From NCBI GenBank assembly GCA_021731545.1, contig JAKFXE010000009.1, forward strand, positions 1-43,741: DNA of 43,741 nt, in the 5' to 3' direction. The notes beneath the pieces were generated by a model. It saw nothing but the letters and a program-made list of their open reading frames with translations. It did no database searches and was not told where the DNA came from. Shown in pieces: positions 1 to 7,636 of this stretch (position 1 is its first letter; each line of letters opens with the position of its first letter). The translations under genes and the position numbers were made by a program. This DNA is from Coxiellaceae bacterium. Its GTDB lineage: Bacteria > Pseudomonadota > Gammaproteobacteria > Coxiellales > Coxiellaceae.

Positions 1-93
1 GAAAAATGGAATCAACCCATGCACAATTGGGCGTTGATAGTATCTCAACTTCATATATATTTTGATGGGCGGTTAAGCCTAGGGTTGAGGTAA
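1..93 (+). CDS. IS256-family transposase, C-terminal fragment (cut by window edge)
   Basis: Frame 1 from the first base reads without a stop to TAA at 91-93. The peptide contains KWNQPMHNW followed by QLHIYFDGRL. This matches the usual C-terminus of IS256-family transposases, where a K-W-x-x-P-x-x-N-W motif is followed by a short helix with IYF. The DDE catalytic residues would lie upstream of the window and cannot be seen. The stop is followed after about seven bases by the presumed terminal repeat, the normal arrangement at the right end of these elements. Confidence 0.75.
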   Translation, partial: EKWNQPMHNWALIVSQLHIYFDGRLSLGLR

Positions 94-100
94 TTTAATA

Positions 101-127
101 GGCTGACACAGTTAAATGAACGCTCTC
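101..127. repeat. Presumed terminal inverted repeat of the IS256-family element
   Basis: A 27-base stretch between the transposase stop and the first recognisable hsdM codons, beginning GGCTGACACAG and ending GAACGCTCTC. Only one end of the element is in the window, so it is called from position and general resemblance; the exact boundary is uncertain by one or two bases. Confidence 0.5.
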
Positions 128-849
128 CGAACCGCAGGCGGGATCGTAGACCTTATTAACTTCTGTTTTGCCAACCGTAGTAATTTCGGCTAATAACTCG
201 CTGACTTCCTGAGGTGTATAGAATTCGCCACCAGATTTACCAGCGTTTGAAGCATACATGGTCATCAAAAATTCATAGGCGTCACCGAAGGCGTCAATAG
301 TGTTGTCGGAGTAGTTGCCCAGACGAAGGTCGCCGATAGATTCAAAAAGCTTGGCAAGTTTCTGATTTCGTTTTTCTACCGTGCCACCCAGTTTATTAGA
401 GTTCACATCAAGGTCATCAAACAAGCCCTTGATGTCATCTTCACTGTTTGCGCCCTTTGCTGAATTTTCAATGTTACGAAAAACGTTCGTAAGAGTTTCG
501 TTAAGGTTGGCGTCATTGCGGGCATTTTTGCGAACATTTACAAAAAGCTCGCTTGCAAAATATAAAACCCTTTTTCTTTGACGGTATCGGCTCGACCAAA
601 TTCGGCTTCTTTATTAGAAAGTGTCGCATAATCAAAATCTTTTTTACCTGCACGCCGTTCATCCGCATTGATGTAGTTGGTCAAATTTTCACTAATAAAA
701 CGATAAAAGAGTATGCCTAGTACATACTGCTTGAAATCCCAACCATCCACACTTCCGCGCAAATCATTTGCAATCTGCCAAATAGCACGGTGAAGCTCGG
801 CTCGTTCTTGCTCTTTGGTCGTATTTTGATTTGTATCTTTTTTTGCCAT
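128..849 (-). pseudogene. hsdM: Type I restriction-modification methylase HsdM, frameshifted and truncated
   Basis: From ATG at 849 the protein shows the HsdM N-terminal helical domain, with WDFKQYVLGILFYRFISENL near residues 38-57. After KGFYIL the frame breaks near 555. The expected sequence ILPSELF needs one more C (TTGCCAAGC, here TTGCAAGC), and shifting frame at that point restores SELFVNVRKNARNDANLNE and on through GLFDDLDVNSNKLG, SGGEFYTPQEV and DPACGS, the start of SAM-binding motif I. There the gene is cut by the insertion sequence at about 127. The rest of the methylase (NPPF motif and C-terminus), hsdS and hsdR are not in the window. With both a one-base deletion and an insertion it cannot make active methylase. 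Known role of the family: the adenine methylation subunit of type I restriction systems. Confidence 0.88.
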
Positions 850-853
850 AAAT

Positions 854-1051
854 TCATTTCATTAAAACATCTAGCGAAACGCTCAATGCGTCCGCAATTT
901 TTTTAACGGTTTCTATTCAGGGATCGGGCGTTGAACCCGCCTCAATTTTGGCAATCGTATGAAAAGCAAGATTCGCCCTTTTTGAGAGGAGATTTTGAGA
1001 AATACCGAGCTTCTGCCAGTATTTCTTTATCTTTTCGCCGATTGTAAATTC
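854..1051 (-). pseudogene. XRE-family helix-turn-helix regulator remnant
   Basis: Reading the minus strand from about 1051 gives an XRE/Cro-type DNA-binding domain: IGEKIKKYWQKLGISQNLLS, then ANLAFHTIAKIEAGSTPDP, a TGA stop at 917-919, and in the same frame IETVKKIADALSVSLDVLMK ending with TGA at 854-856. The stop falls where an Arg or similar residue would be expected, consistent with a CGA-to-TGA change. No ATG, GTG or TTG lies in frame between the helix and an upstream stop, so the start also appears lost. It ends four bases before hsdM, a position often taken by the small regulator of a type I system. It is probably dead, or at most makes a truncated domain. Confidence 0.7.
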
Positions 1052-1297
1052 CCGCTTTAGCGTTATTGTATAGTTTTACTATTATAAAGATATAGGCGTA
1101 ATCGTTTCATTATTTGTGGTGTGTGCAAGTTTTGCACTAACCACTGCCTTATCCAACCCCTTATCTTTAACGAAATATACAATCTGGCGGTGTTTTTTGA
1201 CTGATGTTCGAACATTCTTTGAGCAAACCACCCACCCAGGAGACCAGTCTCGACAAGCTCGCCACGCCACAGAAAAATACTCTTCTCATTAAATTAT
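1052..1297. other. Gene-free stretch between XRE remnant and Bro-N gene
   Basis: No recognisable gene is seen. A 62-codon open frame on the minus strand (1082-1270) has no family resemblance, no clear ribosome binding site and an unusual composition. The stretch may be the degraded 5' part of the XRE gene plus spacer, or the scar of another lost accessory gene. Confidence 0.4.
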
Positions 1298-2119
1298 TTA
1301 CTTAACTCTTTCGTATGATTTTTTATTTTGTAAAAAATTTTCTTTCGATACAACAGAGCGACCGATTTCTTTTTCCAACTGTTCCTTGGCAATGCCGGCA
1401 ATTCTGCCGCCACGCTTAGAATCTTGCGCAAGCTTTGAAACTCCTTTGGAATTTTCAATTTTGTGAATTTCTGTAGTTGACCTTTCTCCTAGCATGGTAA
1501 AAATAAGCTCAAAGTCATCCATGTGATCTCGCAAGTTTTCTCGCTTCAAACCCTTAACTTTTTTGTACTCACTGGGTGTCACGCCAAAAGTGGCCTTGGA
1601 TATTTCCGCTGTCAATATCTCGTAATCTTTTTGTTCTTTCGCGCCTCGTTTTTGCCATTCATCTGTCAGCTCTTCTCTGATAGTGATGCCACGCATTCTT
1701 TTTTCTATCCAATCCTCTGAATACCCTTTGAGCTTATATAGTATCCTTGTCCGCTTAGTTGCTAGCTCCGGATTTTCTATTTCTTGCACTCGCTCATAGC
1801 CGATTTTAGCAAGCCAACGCTTAAAAGGCTCTGCTTTGGGTGAGGGAATCGATTGGATGATACGGAATATTCCCTCGGTATCAGCGCAATCAGTTTTGCG
1901 CATTTTTCCGTCCTCTGCTGGCAATCTCAACTGTTCCCAAAATGGGAACGGTTGAGACATTTCCGTGTCTCTACGCTTCATTTTAGCCCAATACGTTTTT
2001 GCTTTTGGGCTGTCAGTAAGAACAAAGATCACATCTAAAATTGAAAACCACCACTCATTTTTATAGAGCGTTTTTCGAATTTTTTTGCCTTTAAATAAAG
2101 AAATTTTTGGTGTTTCCAT
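1298..2119 (-). CDS. Bro-N domain protein (phage antirepressor / DinD-like)
   Basis: A 273-residue protein. Residues about 8-110 look like a Bro-N domain: KKIRKTLYKNEWWFSILDVI, a segment with SPKAKTYWAKMKRR, then KMRKTDCADTEGIFRIIQSI and KAEPFKRWLAKIGYERVQEI. The C-terminal part carries GGRIAGIAKEQLEKEIGRSV and VSKENFLQ, a tail shared with DinD-like proteins. Bro-N proteins are mostly phage or mobile-element DNA-binding proteins; a specific role here cannot be read from sequence. The frame is intact, unlike its two neighbours. No strong Shine-Dalgarno precedes the ATG. It belongs to the accessory block between the broken restriction genes and tRNA-Ser. Confidence 0.8.
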   Translation of the reverse strand: METPKISLFKGKKIRKTLYKNEWWFSILDVIFVLTDSPKAKTYWAKMKRRDTEMSQPFPFWEQLRLPAEDGKMRKTDCADTEGIFRIIQSIPSPKAEPFKRWLAKIGYERVQEIENPELATKRTRILYKLKGYSEDWIEKRMRGITIREELTDEWQKRGAKEQKDYEILTAEISKATFGVTPSEYKKVKGLKRENLRDHMDDFELIFTMLGERSTTEIHKIENSKGVSKLAQDSKRGGRIAGIAKEQLEKEIGRSVVSKENFLQNKKSYERVK

Positions 2120-2269
2120 AATATTGGATATTAACCTAACTCATTGTAGAAAAACAATTTTATTTTCCTTTAATCCAAGCTCTTTTATTTAGCACTTTCA
2201 CGACCACCGTCTCCGCCCTTTCTCTGCATACCGATTTTACTAATTTTTAAACTTCCTTCTAGTGAAAAT

Positions 2270-2358
2270 TGGCGGAGAGGATGGGATTCGAACCCATGTG
2301 GGCTTGCGCCCCATCCGATTTCGAATCGGCGCCGTTATGACCGCTTCGGTACCTCTCC
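2270..2358 (-). tRNA. tRNA-Ser (anticodon CGA)
   Basis: The minus strand folds as a class II tRNA. The acceptor strands GGAGAGG (2352-2358) and CCTCTCC (2274-2280) pair, with discriminator G and an encoded CCA at 2270-2272. The anticodon loop TTCGAAA gives anticodon CGA for the serine codon UCG. A long variable arm and a T arm with GGTTCGAATCC follow. It lies 19 bases downstream of purC on the same strand and could be processed from that transcript; no separate promoter is evident. Its 3' end faces the accessory block, the usual geometry for island integration at a tRNA gene. Confidence 0.95.
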
Positions 2359-2377
2359 TAAAAAGGCTAAATGGATT

Positions 2378-3088
2378 TTATGACATTAATCGATGCGCTA
2401 CTTCTTGGTAAGCCTCAATCACTCCGCCTAAATTTTGGCGGAAGCGATCTTTGTCCATCACTTTTTGAGTGTTCTTATCCCAGAGTCGGCACGAATCCGG
2501 GGTGATTTCATCCCCCAAATACAGCTGATCCCCTAATATTCCAAATTCAAATTTGGCATCTACCAAAACTAAGCCTATTTTTGAAAACACCTCCAAGAGG
2601 ATTTTATTAATCCTTAAACTTAATTCCCGCATTTGCTTTAACTGTGATTCTGTGGCCCACTTGAACACCAGGGCATGATCTTCATTTACCATAGGATCAC
2701 CCAAGGCATCATTTTTATAAAATAACTCATACACGGGTGGGTTTAATGCGATGCCCAAACTTAAGCCTAAACGTCGGCACAAGCTACCTGCTGCTACATT
2801 GCGCACTACAGACTCTAAGGGAATCATCTGCAAACGTTTAACTAAAGATTCATGATCGGAGAGCTGTTGAATAAAATGTGTGGGAATGCCTTCTTTAGCC
2901 AAAAGCTGCATAAGATGTGCATTAATCTGTGCGTTAATAGCCCCTTTTTGAGCCATTTTTTCGTGCTTTTCACCATTGAAAGCGGTTAAATCATCCCGAA
3001 ACTCGACTAACCAAGCGTCTTTGTTTTCAGTTTCATATAGGGATTTTGATTTTCCGCTGTACATCAATTTAAGCTTAGAGTGCTTCAT
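2378..3088 (-). CDS. purC: Phosphoribosylaminoimidazole-succinocarboxamide synthase (SAICAR synthase)
   Basis: Cytoplasmic enzyme of purine synthesis, joining CAIR and aspartate with ATP to form SAICAR. The 236-residue length is the usual bacterial one. Visible motifs are the nucleotide-binding YSGKSKSLY (residues 10-18), DDLTAFNGEK (32-41), VVRNVAAGS (about 94-102), VDAKFEFG (about 176-183) and DEITPDSCRLWD (about 193-204). The first motif has Ser where Ala is commoner (GKSK rather than GKAK), a conservative change. It follows bamC by ten bases in the run dapA-bamC-purC, an order shared with Escherichia coli, and is followed closely by tRNA-Ser. No purine operator was recognised. Confidence 0.97.
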   Translation of the reverse strand: MKHSKLKLMYSGKSKSLYETENKDAWLVEFRDDLTAFNGEKHEKMAQKGAINAQINAHLMQLLAKEGIPTHFIQQLSDHESLVKRLQMIPLESVVRNVAAGSLCRRLGLSLGIALNPPVYELFYKNDALGDPMVNEDHALVFKWATESQLKQMRELSLRINKILLEVFSKIGLVLVDAKFEFGILGDQLYLGDEITPDSCRLWDKNTQKVMDKDRFRQNLGGVIEAYQEVAHRLMS

Positions 3089-3098
3089 AATTTATCTT

Positions 3099-3701
3099 TT
3101 AATGTAATTTAGTTTTGATGTTTCCCAAAATTTGCGTAGCCACTGCTTTGGGGGCCGGTTGATTGTTATCGGTTAATACACTTACTAGGGTCGAAGTTCC
3201 CTGCTTTTGCAGATACACACGATAAACCGTCTCCAGTTGATTCAGCGCCCTTCCTTTACCGGGTTTATCTAAAATATAATAGGAATGTGTAGACTGATCT
3301 TGATCTAAGATTCTATAGCCCACGGTTTTAAGCGCATTTCCTACTTTAGGCCAGCTGCGTTTCAAGTTGTACTGTAATACCAAAACTTGCGCCGAAGCAT
3401 GCACCATGGGCTTGGGTAAAAATCGATTGATTTGGTTGATGGGATTATACTGGCTGGGTGTTTCAGGCTCTGCCTGAACTAAAGCACTGTTGGGCGGAAC
3501 CAGAGAGGGCTTCACATAATTTTCCAAAGGCGGAATATTATAACCCGTTTCATGGCCCTTAATCATATCCGGTGGCAGTTGTAAGGGCTTAACACTGGCA
3601 TCATCTTTTAAATAATCATTATCGTGACTGCGCACAGTATTACAGGCAAACAAAGAAAAAGAGATTGCCGTAATCAACAAAAACAGTATGTTTTTTTTCA
3701 T
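3099..3701 (-). CDS. bamC: Outer membrane assembly lipoprotein BamC (short form)
   Basis: Lipoprotein of the BAM complex, which folds beta-barrel proteins into the outer membrane. Residues 1-19 form a lipoprotein signal ending LFAC with the lipidated Cys20. An extended segment follows with the conserved NDYL and PLQLPPDM (about residues 28-46), which in the family contacts BamD. Residues about 100-200 form one helix-grip-like domain (ALKTVGYRILDQDQSTHSYY, then VYRVYLQKQGTSTLVSVL). At 200 residues it is clearly shorter than E. coli BamC (344), so the second helix-grip domain appears absent. Its ATG overlaps the dapA stop by four bases, so it is translationally coupled. Confidence 0.87.
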   Translation of the reverse strand: MKKNILFLLITAISFSLFACNTVRSHDNDYLKDDASVKPLQLPPDMIKGHETGYNIPPLENYVKPSLVPPNSALVQAEPETPSQYNPINQINRFLPKPMVHASAQVLVLQYNLKRSWPKVGNALKTVGYRILDQDQSTHSYYILDKPGKGRALNQLETVYRVYLQKQGTSTLVSVLTDNNQPAPKAVATQILGNIKTKLH

Positions 3702-4576
3702 TTATGTTCCTCAATCATAACCAAAGCCTCACGCACACGCGGATAACAATGCTCACTTAAGGGCGTTAAGGGTAAGCGTATTCCTGCTTGAATGCGCCCC
3801 ATCTGTGTTAAAGCCCATTTCACGGGAATGGGATTAGACTCAATAAATAAATCCTGATGCAATTTAGCTAAACGCGCATCAATGGCTTCAGCTTCTGCTC
3901 GCTGATTCGCCAAAGCGGCACGGCATAAGTCTGTCATCAACCCAGGCGCGACATTAGAGGTGACCGAAATCACACCCTGCCCTCCCATTAACATAAACTC
4001 ACAGGCCGTTGCATCATCCCCACTTAATAAATCAATCGTGCACTCCAGCGCCTTGTATTCTGCCATGCGCTCCAATTTTCCGCTCGCATCTTTTAAGGCC
4101 ACAATATTCGAACAGGCTTTTGCCAAGCGCGCTACCGTCTCAGGTAAAAGATCGCAGCCCGTTCGCCCCGGTACATTATAGAGAATTTGTGGAATTGCGA
4201 CTGCATCCGCAATGGCTTGATAATGCTGAAACAGGCCCTCTTGGGTAGGCTTATTGTAGTAGGGAGTTACCAGCAAGCAGGCATCGGCTCCGGCTTCCAT
4301 AGCCTGACGTGTGTAGGCAATGCTCGTTGTGGTGGCATTGGTGCCTGTACCTACAATAACGGGCAGCTTGCCCTTAAGCTCTTCCAGCACGCATTGGATG
4401 ATGAGAGTCCTTTCCTCATCGTTAATGGTAGGGGATTCTCCCGTGGTTCCCAGAATAACAATCCCATCTGAGCCCTGCTCTTGATGCCAATGAACAAGGT
4501 GCTTTAAAGCGGCATAATCAACCTCGCCCCCGAGGTGCATGGGCGTCACAATCGCGACTAAATTACCCTGAAACAT
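3698..4576 (-). CDS. dapA: 4-hydroxy-tetrahydrodipicolinate synthase
   Basis: First committed enzyme of the diaminopimelate/lysine pathway, condensing pyruvate with aspartate semialdehyde; a TIM-barrel aldolase. Visible are GTTGESPT (substrate loop), VTPYYNKPTQEG with the catalytic Tyr, YNVPGRTG with the carboxylate-binding Arg, and ALKDASG with the Schiff-base Lys near residue 160. The start chosen is the ATG at 4576 (MFQGNLVAIVTP), which matches the usual family N-terminus and has GAAGG eight bases upstream; an in-frame ATG at 4591 would add five atypical residues. First gene of dapA-bamC-purC, divergent from rmuC. Confidence 0.97.
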   Translation of the reverse strand: MFQGNLVAIVTPMHLGGEVDYAALKHLVHWHQEQGSDGIVILGTTGESPTINDEERTLIIQCVLEELKGKLPVIVGTGTNATTTSIAYTRQAMEAGADACLLVTPYYNKPTQEGLFQHYQAIADAVAIPQILYNVPGRTGCDLLPETVARLAKACSNIVALKDASGKLERMAEYKALECTIDLLSGDDATACEFMLMGGQGVISVTSNVAPGLMTDLCRAALANQRAEAEAIDARLAKLHQDLFIESNPIPVKWALTQMGRIQAGIRLPLTPLSEHCYPRVREALVMIEEHK

Positions 4577-4656
4577 AATACATACCTTCATCGATTCCCG
4601 AAGGCAGAGATTCTATGCTAGTCTACCTCTTTTTAAAACCAAAAAATGGAGCCCCT

Positions 4657-5862
4657 ATGATGCCCTGGATGTGGATACTAAGTGCCGTTATTCCGCTCAG
4701 TATCGCCCTACTCCTTGCCCTTTTATACAGAAAGCCCTCCTCTCTCAACGCCCAGCTTGATCAGCTTACACTGCAGCGCGATGAAATCTATCGACTGCTT
4801 AAAGAGCAGCAAAATGAGCTCCACGAACAACGCAGCCGCTTTGACCAACACCAACTCAGCAGCTTAACACTCTTACAAGAAAGCCTGCGAAAAAGCATGC
4901 AGGAAATCCGTGAGCAGTTACAACACACCCTGCAGCAGCAAAGCAGCTCCATCAACAGCAGCGTGGATAAACTCACTCAGGCCACTCAAGAGCGTCTTAA
5001 AGAAATCAGCGGGCAAGTGGATAAGCGATTGACCGAAGGTTTTGAAAAAACCACCGCTACTTTTTCGGATGTAATGAAACGCCTGACCATTATTGATGAG
5101 GCCCAGAAGAAAATTACGGAGCTCTCCGGCAATGTCGTAAGTCTGCAAGAAATACTCTCGGATAAACGCTCTCGAGGGGCCTTTGGTGAAATTCAGTTAA
5201 ATGCCCTAATACGCAATGTTATCCCTGAATCACACTTTATATTACAACACACCCTTTCCAATGCTAAACGGGTGGACTGCCTGTTATTACTGCCTGAGCC
5301 CACCGGCAATATGGCTATCGATGCCAAATTTCCACTAGAAAGCTACAAATTGCTAATCAACCCACAGTTGGGTGAATCCGAAAAACGACAAATCGAACAA
5401 CAATTTAAACTGGATATTCGACGCCATATTCAAGACATCGCACAAAAATATATTATTAATGGAGAAACCGCTGATGGTGCCGTGATGTTTATACCCGCCG
5501 AAGCCGTATTTGCTGAAATTCATGCCCATCACCCTGATTTAGTAGAGCTCGCCCATCAATCGCGTGTTTGGATGGTCTCGCCCACCACTATGATGGCCAT
5601 ACTCACCACGGCGCGTGCTGTGTTAAAGGATGCAGCAACTCGCAAGCAAGTCCATATTATCCAAGAGCATCTTATCGCCTTAGGCAAGGATTTTGAGCGC
5701 TTCCAAGAGCGCATGGACAATTTGGCAAAACATATTGGACAAGCGCATCAAGATGTAGAGCAAGTTCATCAATCTTCCAAGAAAATTAGCGGACGTTTTA
5801 CCAAGATTGAGAAAGTAGACTTAAACCCGGACGAAATAAAGCTCAATCTCATTGAGTCCTAG
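4657..5862 (+). CDS. rmuC: DNA recombination protein RmuC
   Basis: RmuC family protein, thought to limit recombination at inverted repeats; biochemical role uncertain. An N-terminal membrane anchor (WMWILSAVIPLSIALLLALL, about residues 4-23) is followed by a long coiled coil rich in Gln/Glu (about 30-150), then the RmuC domain with KRSRGAFGEIQL, AIDAKFPLESY and SPTTMMAIL, and a short helical tail. The core resembles restriction endonuclease-like folds. The start is placed at 4657 because GGAG lies about five bases upstream; an upstream in-frame ATG at 4615 would put 14 extra residues ahead of the anchor. Confidence 0.93.
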   Translation: MMPWMWILSAVIPLSIALLLALLYRKPSSLNAQLDQLTLQRDEIYRLLKEQQNELHEQRSRFDQHQLSSLTLLQESLRKSMQEIREQLQHTLQQQSSSINSSVDKLTQATQERLKEISGQVDKRLTEGFEKTTATFSDVMKRLTIIDEAQKKITELSGNVVSLQEILSDKRSRGAFGEIQLNALIRNVIPESHFILQHTLSNAKRVDCLLLLPEPTGNMAIDAKFPLESYKLLINPQLGESEKRQIEQQFKLDIRRHIQDIAQKYIINGETADGAVMFIPAEAVFAEIHAHHPDLVELAHQSRVWMVSPTTMMAILTTARAVLKDAATRKQVHIIQEHLIALGKDFERFQERMDNLAKHIGQAHQDVEQVHQSSKKISGRFTKIEKVDLNPDEIKLNLIES

Positions 5863-5935
5863 TTTTTATCTTTTCTTTTGTTTTTAATTTTCTCTTTTCT
5901 ATCTTTTTCTTGTTTCTAGTCTCTAGTTTCTAGAA
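5863..5935 (+). other. Polypyrimidine tract between convergent genes
   Basis: About 60 bases of almost pure T and C on the plus strand lie between the stops of rmuC and the DUF2063 gene, ending in three CTAG-containing units (TTTCTAG, TCTCTAG, TTTCTAG). No GC-rich hairpin is present. The last repeat unit runs into the final codons of the DUF2063 gene. The tract may assist factor-dependent termination from the left, but this is a guess. Confidence 0.45.
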
Positions 5936-6690
5936 CCCAATACCCCCTCCTCTATCCAGCGCCTCAAGCTTTGACTCACCCAGCCCACCACTTCCTCTTC
6001 CGAAAAAAAAGCGCTCATTTTTTCACAAAGCTCAGAAAAACTATCCTGAGCCTGAATACTGCTGATCATTCGCTTTTCATTTTCATTTAAAACACAAAAA
6101 TACGATTGCTGCTGTTTACGCCAGATTAAGTAGCTTTTAGATTCTGCCTGCTTGACTATTTTGAGTGTTTTATTTTCTTGAAGCAGCTGCCAAGATTCTG
6201 GTGCATTGCTATGAAATTCGATACATTGCACAGAAGGATGCAGGTGAAATTTTAAATGAGGCCAATGTTCAGGATCAATTTTGGATAATGCCTCCAGAGA
6301 AAGCACTTCCTCATCCGGTGAAAATAAAGCCTCATTAAGAGCCCATTCAAAGCCCGCCAGCTCAAATGAAGGCAAATCTTCGGGATAGTGCTTTTTAATA
6401 AACTGGGCTACATTTTTACCCACCGATCGAATCGAATAATAGCTGGAGGGGTTCTGTTGCAAATATTCCCTCATACATCGATTGAATTTTTCTTCGCCCC
6501 AGTAGGAGAATAAAACCTCATAATCGGATTTTAATGCCCCCAACAAACGCAGGTAATAGCCTTCTCGATAAATCGCTAAACGCTCTTCAAGATCACAGCC
6601 TTCGGGCACCCAAAAATCCTGCGATTTAGTCTGGACAAGACCCAGCATATAATTTTGAAAACCCTCTTGAAGTTCTTTGAGCTCAGTCAT
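5923..6690 (-). CDS. DUF2063 protein, BufC/HvfC-like partner of the MNIO enzyme
   Basis: A 255-residue protein with the DUF2063 N-terminal domain: LEERLAIYREGYYLRLLGAL (about residues 30-49), then SDYEVLFSYWGEEKFNRCMR and SYYSIRSVGKNVAQFI up to about residue 95. The family is nearly always encoded next to a DUF692 oxidase. By analogy with BufC/HvfC it serves as the recognition partner that brings the peptide to the enzyme; the older label DNA-binding is unsupported. The C-terminal half is less conserved and may bind the leader. Its start overlaps the DUF692 stop by eight bases, implying coupled translation and near-equal production. Confidence 0.87.
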   Translation of the reverse strand: MTELKELQEGFQNYMLGLVQTKSQDFWVPEGCDLEERLAIYREGYYLRLLGALKSDYEVLFSYWGEEKFNRCMREYLQQNPSSYYSIRSVGKNVAQFIKKHYPEDLPSFELAGFEWALNEALFSPDEEVLSLEALSKIDPEHWPHLKFHLHPSVQCIEFHSNAPESWQLLQENKTLKIVKQAESKSYLIWRKQQQSYFCVLNENEKRMISSIQAQDSFSELCEKMSAFFSEEEVVGWVSQSLRRWIEEGVLGSRN

Positions 6691-7534
6691 AGGCGTATAA
6701 CTTCGTTTGTGCGGATTTTTTTGTCGCGATAGCCTTTGTGGCCACTCTTCTTGCTTGCTCCAATTCTTGCATCAACTCCGATAAGGGTGGAATATGATCA
6801 TCTCGTTCAATAGAGGTCGCCACATTTCCAAAACGTTGCACCGCATAATGGTACAAATCCCACACCTCTGGAATAATCTGAGCATCATGTGTATCCACAA
6901 TATAATGCTCATGGCGTTTATGGCCCGCCAAATGAAACTGACGGACTCGCTCTACCGGAACCGCGCTTAAATAGTGTTCGGCGCTAAAGTGATGATTAAA
7001 AGCGGAGACATAGACATTATTAATATCCAGCAAAATCAAACAATCTGCACGTTCAGCCACTTCTACCAAAAATTCAAGTTCAGACATTTGAGAAGCTGCA
7101 TAACTCACATAACTCGATACATTTTCTAAGAGTATCTGTTGCCCTAAAAATTCTTGTACCCGTTTAACGCGCTCCACTACATGCTGGATACTGATTTCCG
7201 TATAAGGCAGGGGCAACAAATCGTGGGTATTAATATTTTGGACGCCCGTCCAACACAAATGATCTGAAATCCACAGCGGCTGAACACGCTGAGCTAAATT
7301 TTTAAGCTCTTTTAGGTAATCCCAATTAAGTTCATCACTGCTGCCAATGGATAGAGAAACTCCATGCATTACGAGAGGATAATTCGCTCGAATTTTATCT
7401 AGATAATAAAGGGGCGATCCTCCTGAAACCAAAAAATCTTCGGAAATAATTTCAAAATAATCCAGCCTTGGAGCCTGATCCAAAATTTCTGTATAATGCT
7501 CAGCCCGAAGGCCTAGTCCGAAGAGGGGTTTCAT
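6683..7534 (-). CDS. DUF692 MNIO-type peptide maturase (BufB/HvfB-like)
   Basis: A TIM-barrel multinuclear iron oxidase. In known bufferin and HvfA systems these enzymes modify cysteines of a small precursor into sulfur-containing heterocycles or thioamides. Visible family motifs, numbered from the chosen start, are GLGLRAEHY (6-14), ISDHLCWTG (about 88-96), LENVSSYVSY (about 136-145), LLDINNVYVSAFNH (about 165-178), HLAGHKRH (about 196-203), VDTHD and ERDDHIPPL (about 240-248). The His, Asp, Glu and Asn in these motifs are the expected iron ligands. The start at 7534 gives the canonical N-terminus; the frame is open to 7612 and neither start has a good ribosome binding site. It lies between the peptide gene and its DUF2063 partner. 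Confidence 0.9.
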   Translation of the reverse strand: MKPLFGLGLRAEHYTEILDQAPRLDYFEIISEDFLVSGGSPLYYLDKIRANYPLVMHGVSLSIGSSDELNWDYLKELKNLAQRVQPLWISDHLCWTGVQNINTHDLLPLPYTEISIQHVVERVKRVQEFLGQQILLENVSSYVSYAASQMSELEFLVEVAERADCLILLDINNVYVSAFNHHFSAEHYLSAVPVERVRQFHLAGHKRHEHYIVDTHDAQIIPEVWDLYHYAVQRFGNVATSIERDDHIPPLSELMQELEQARRVATKAIATKKSAQTKLYAYD

Positions 7535-7562
7535 TTTTATAAAAACCATTGGGTCGTTGGTG

Positions 7563-7605
7563 CGTAGGTGGGTGCCGAGCATACAATGCGAGGCCCAACA
7601 CTCGG
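7563..7605. repeat. Imperfect stem-loop between peptide gene and maturase gene
   Basis: On the plus strand GTAGGTGGGTGCCGAGC is followed by an arm GCGAGGCCCAAC, giving an interrupted inverted repeat (GGGTG against CCCAAC, GCAT against ATGC inside). It resembles the dispersed palindromic units often found between bacterial genes and shares the GTAGG...TGGGT core with the repeat near 26697. In the transcript it would fold just before the DUF692 start and could stabilise the upstream peptide message or lower downstream expression; this is inference. Confidence 0.45.
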
Positions 7606-7636
7606 AACTCAAGCTTGGACCTCATTTCATTTCAAT

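Larger units (their letters stand above)
1..127 (+). mobile_element. IS256-family insertion sequence, 3' end only
   Basis: The window opens inside an insertion sequence. Positions 1-93 encode the last 30 residues of an IS256-type (mutator) transposase, and about 101-127 look like its terminal repeat, beginning GGCTGACACAG, a motif of the kind found at IS256-family ends. The element stops abruptly where hsdM sequence begins (about 127/128), inside the codons of the methylase motif DPACGS. The other end lies outside the window, so the length, the inverted-repeat partner and the target duplication cannot be checked. Confidence 0.75.

Noticed and set aside
1082-1270. A 62-codon minus-strand frame (MAWRACRDWSPG...)
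   Set aside because: No family resemblance, no ribosome binding site, and it lies among broken genes; most likely chance or scar sequence.
2120-2269. Possible short peptide (GGDGGRESAK) on the minus strand beside tRNA-Ser
   Set aside because: Only about 14 codons from an ATG without a ribosome binding site; no basis for calling a gene.
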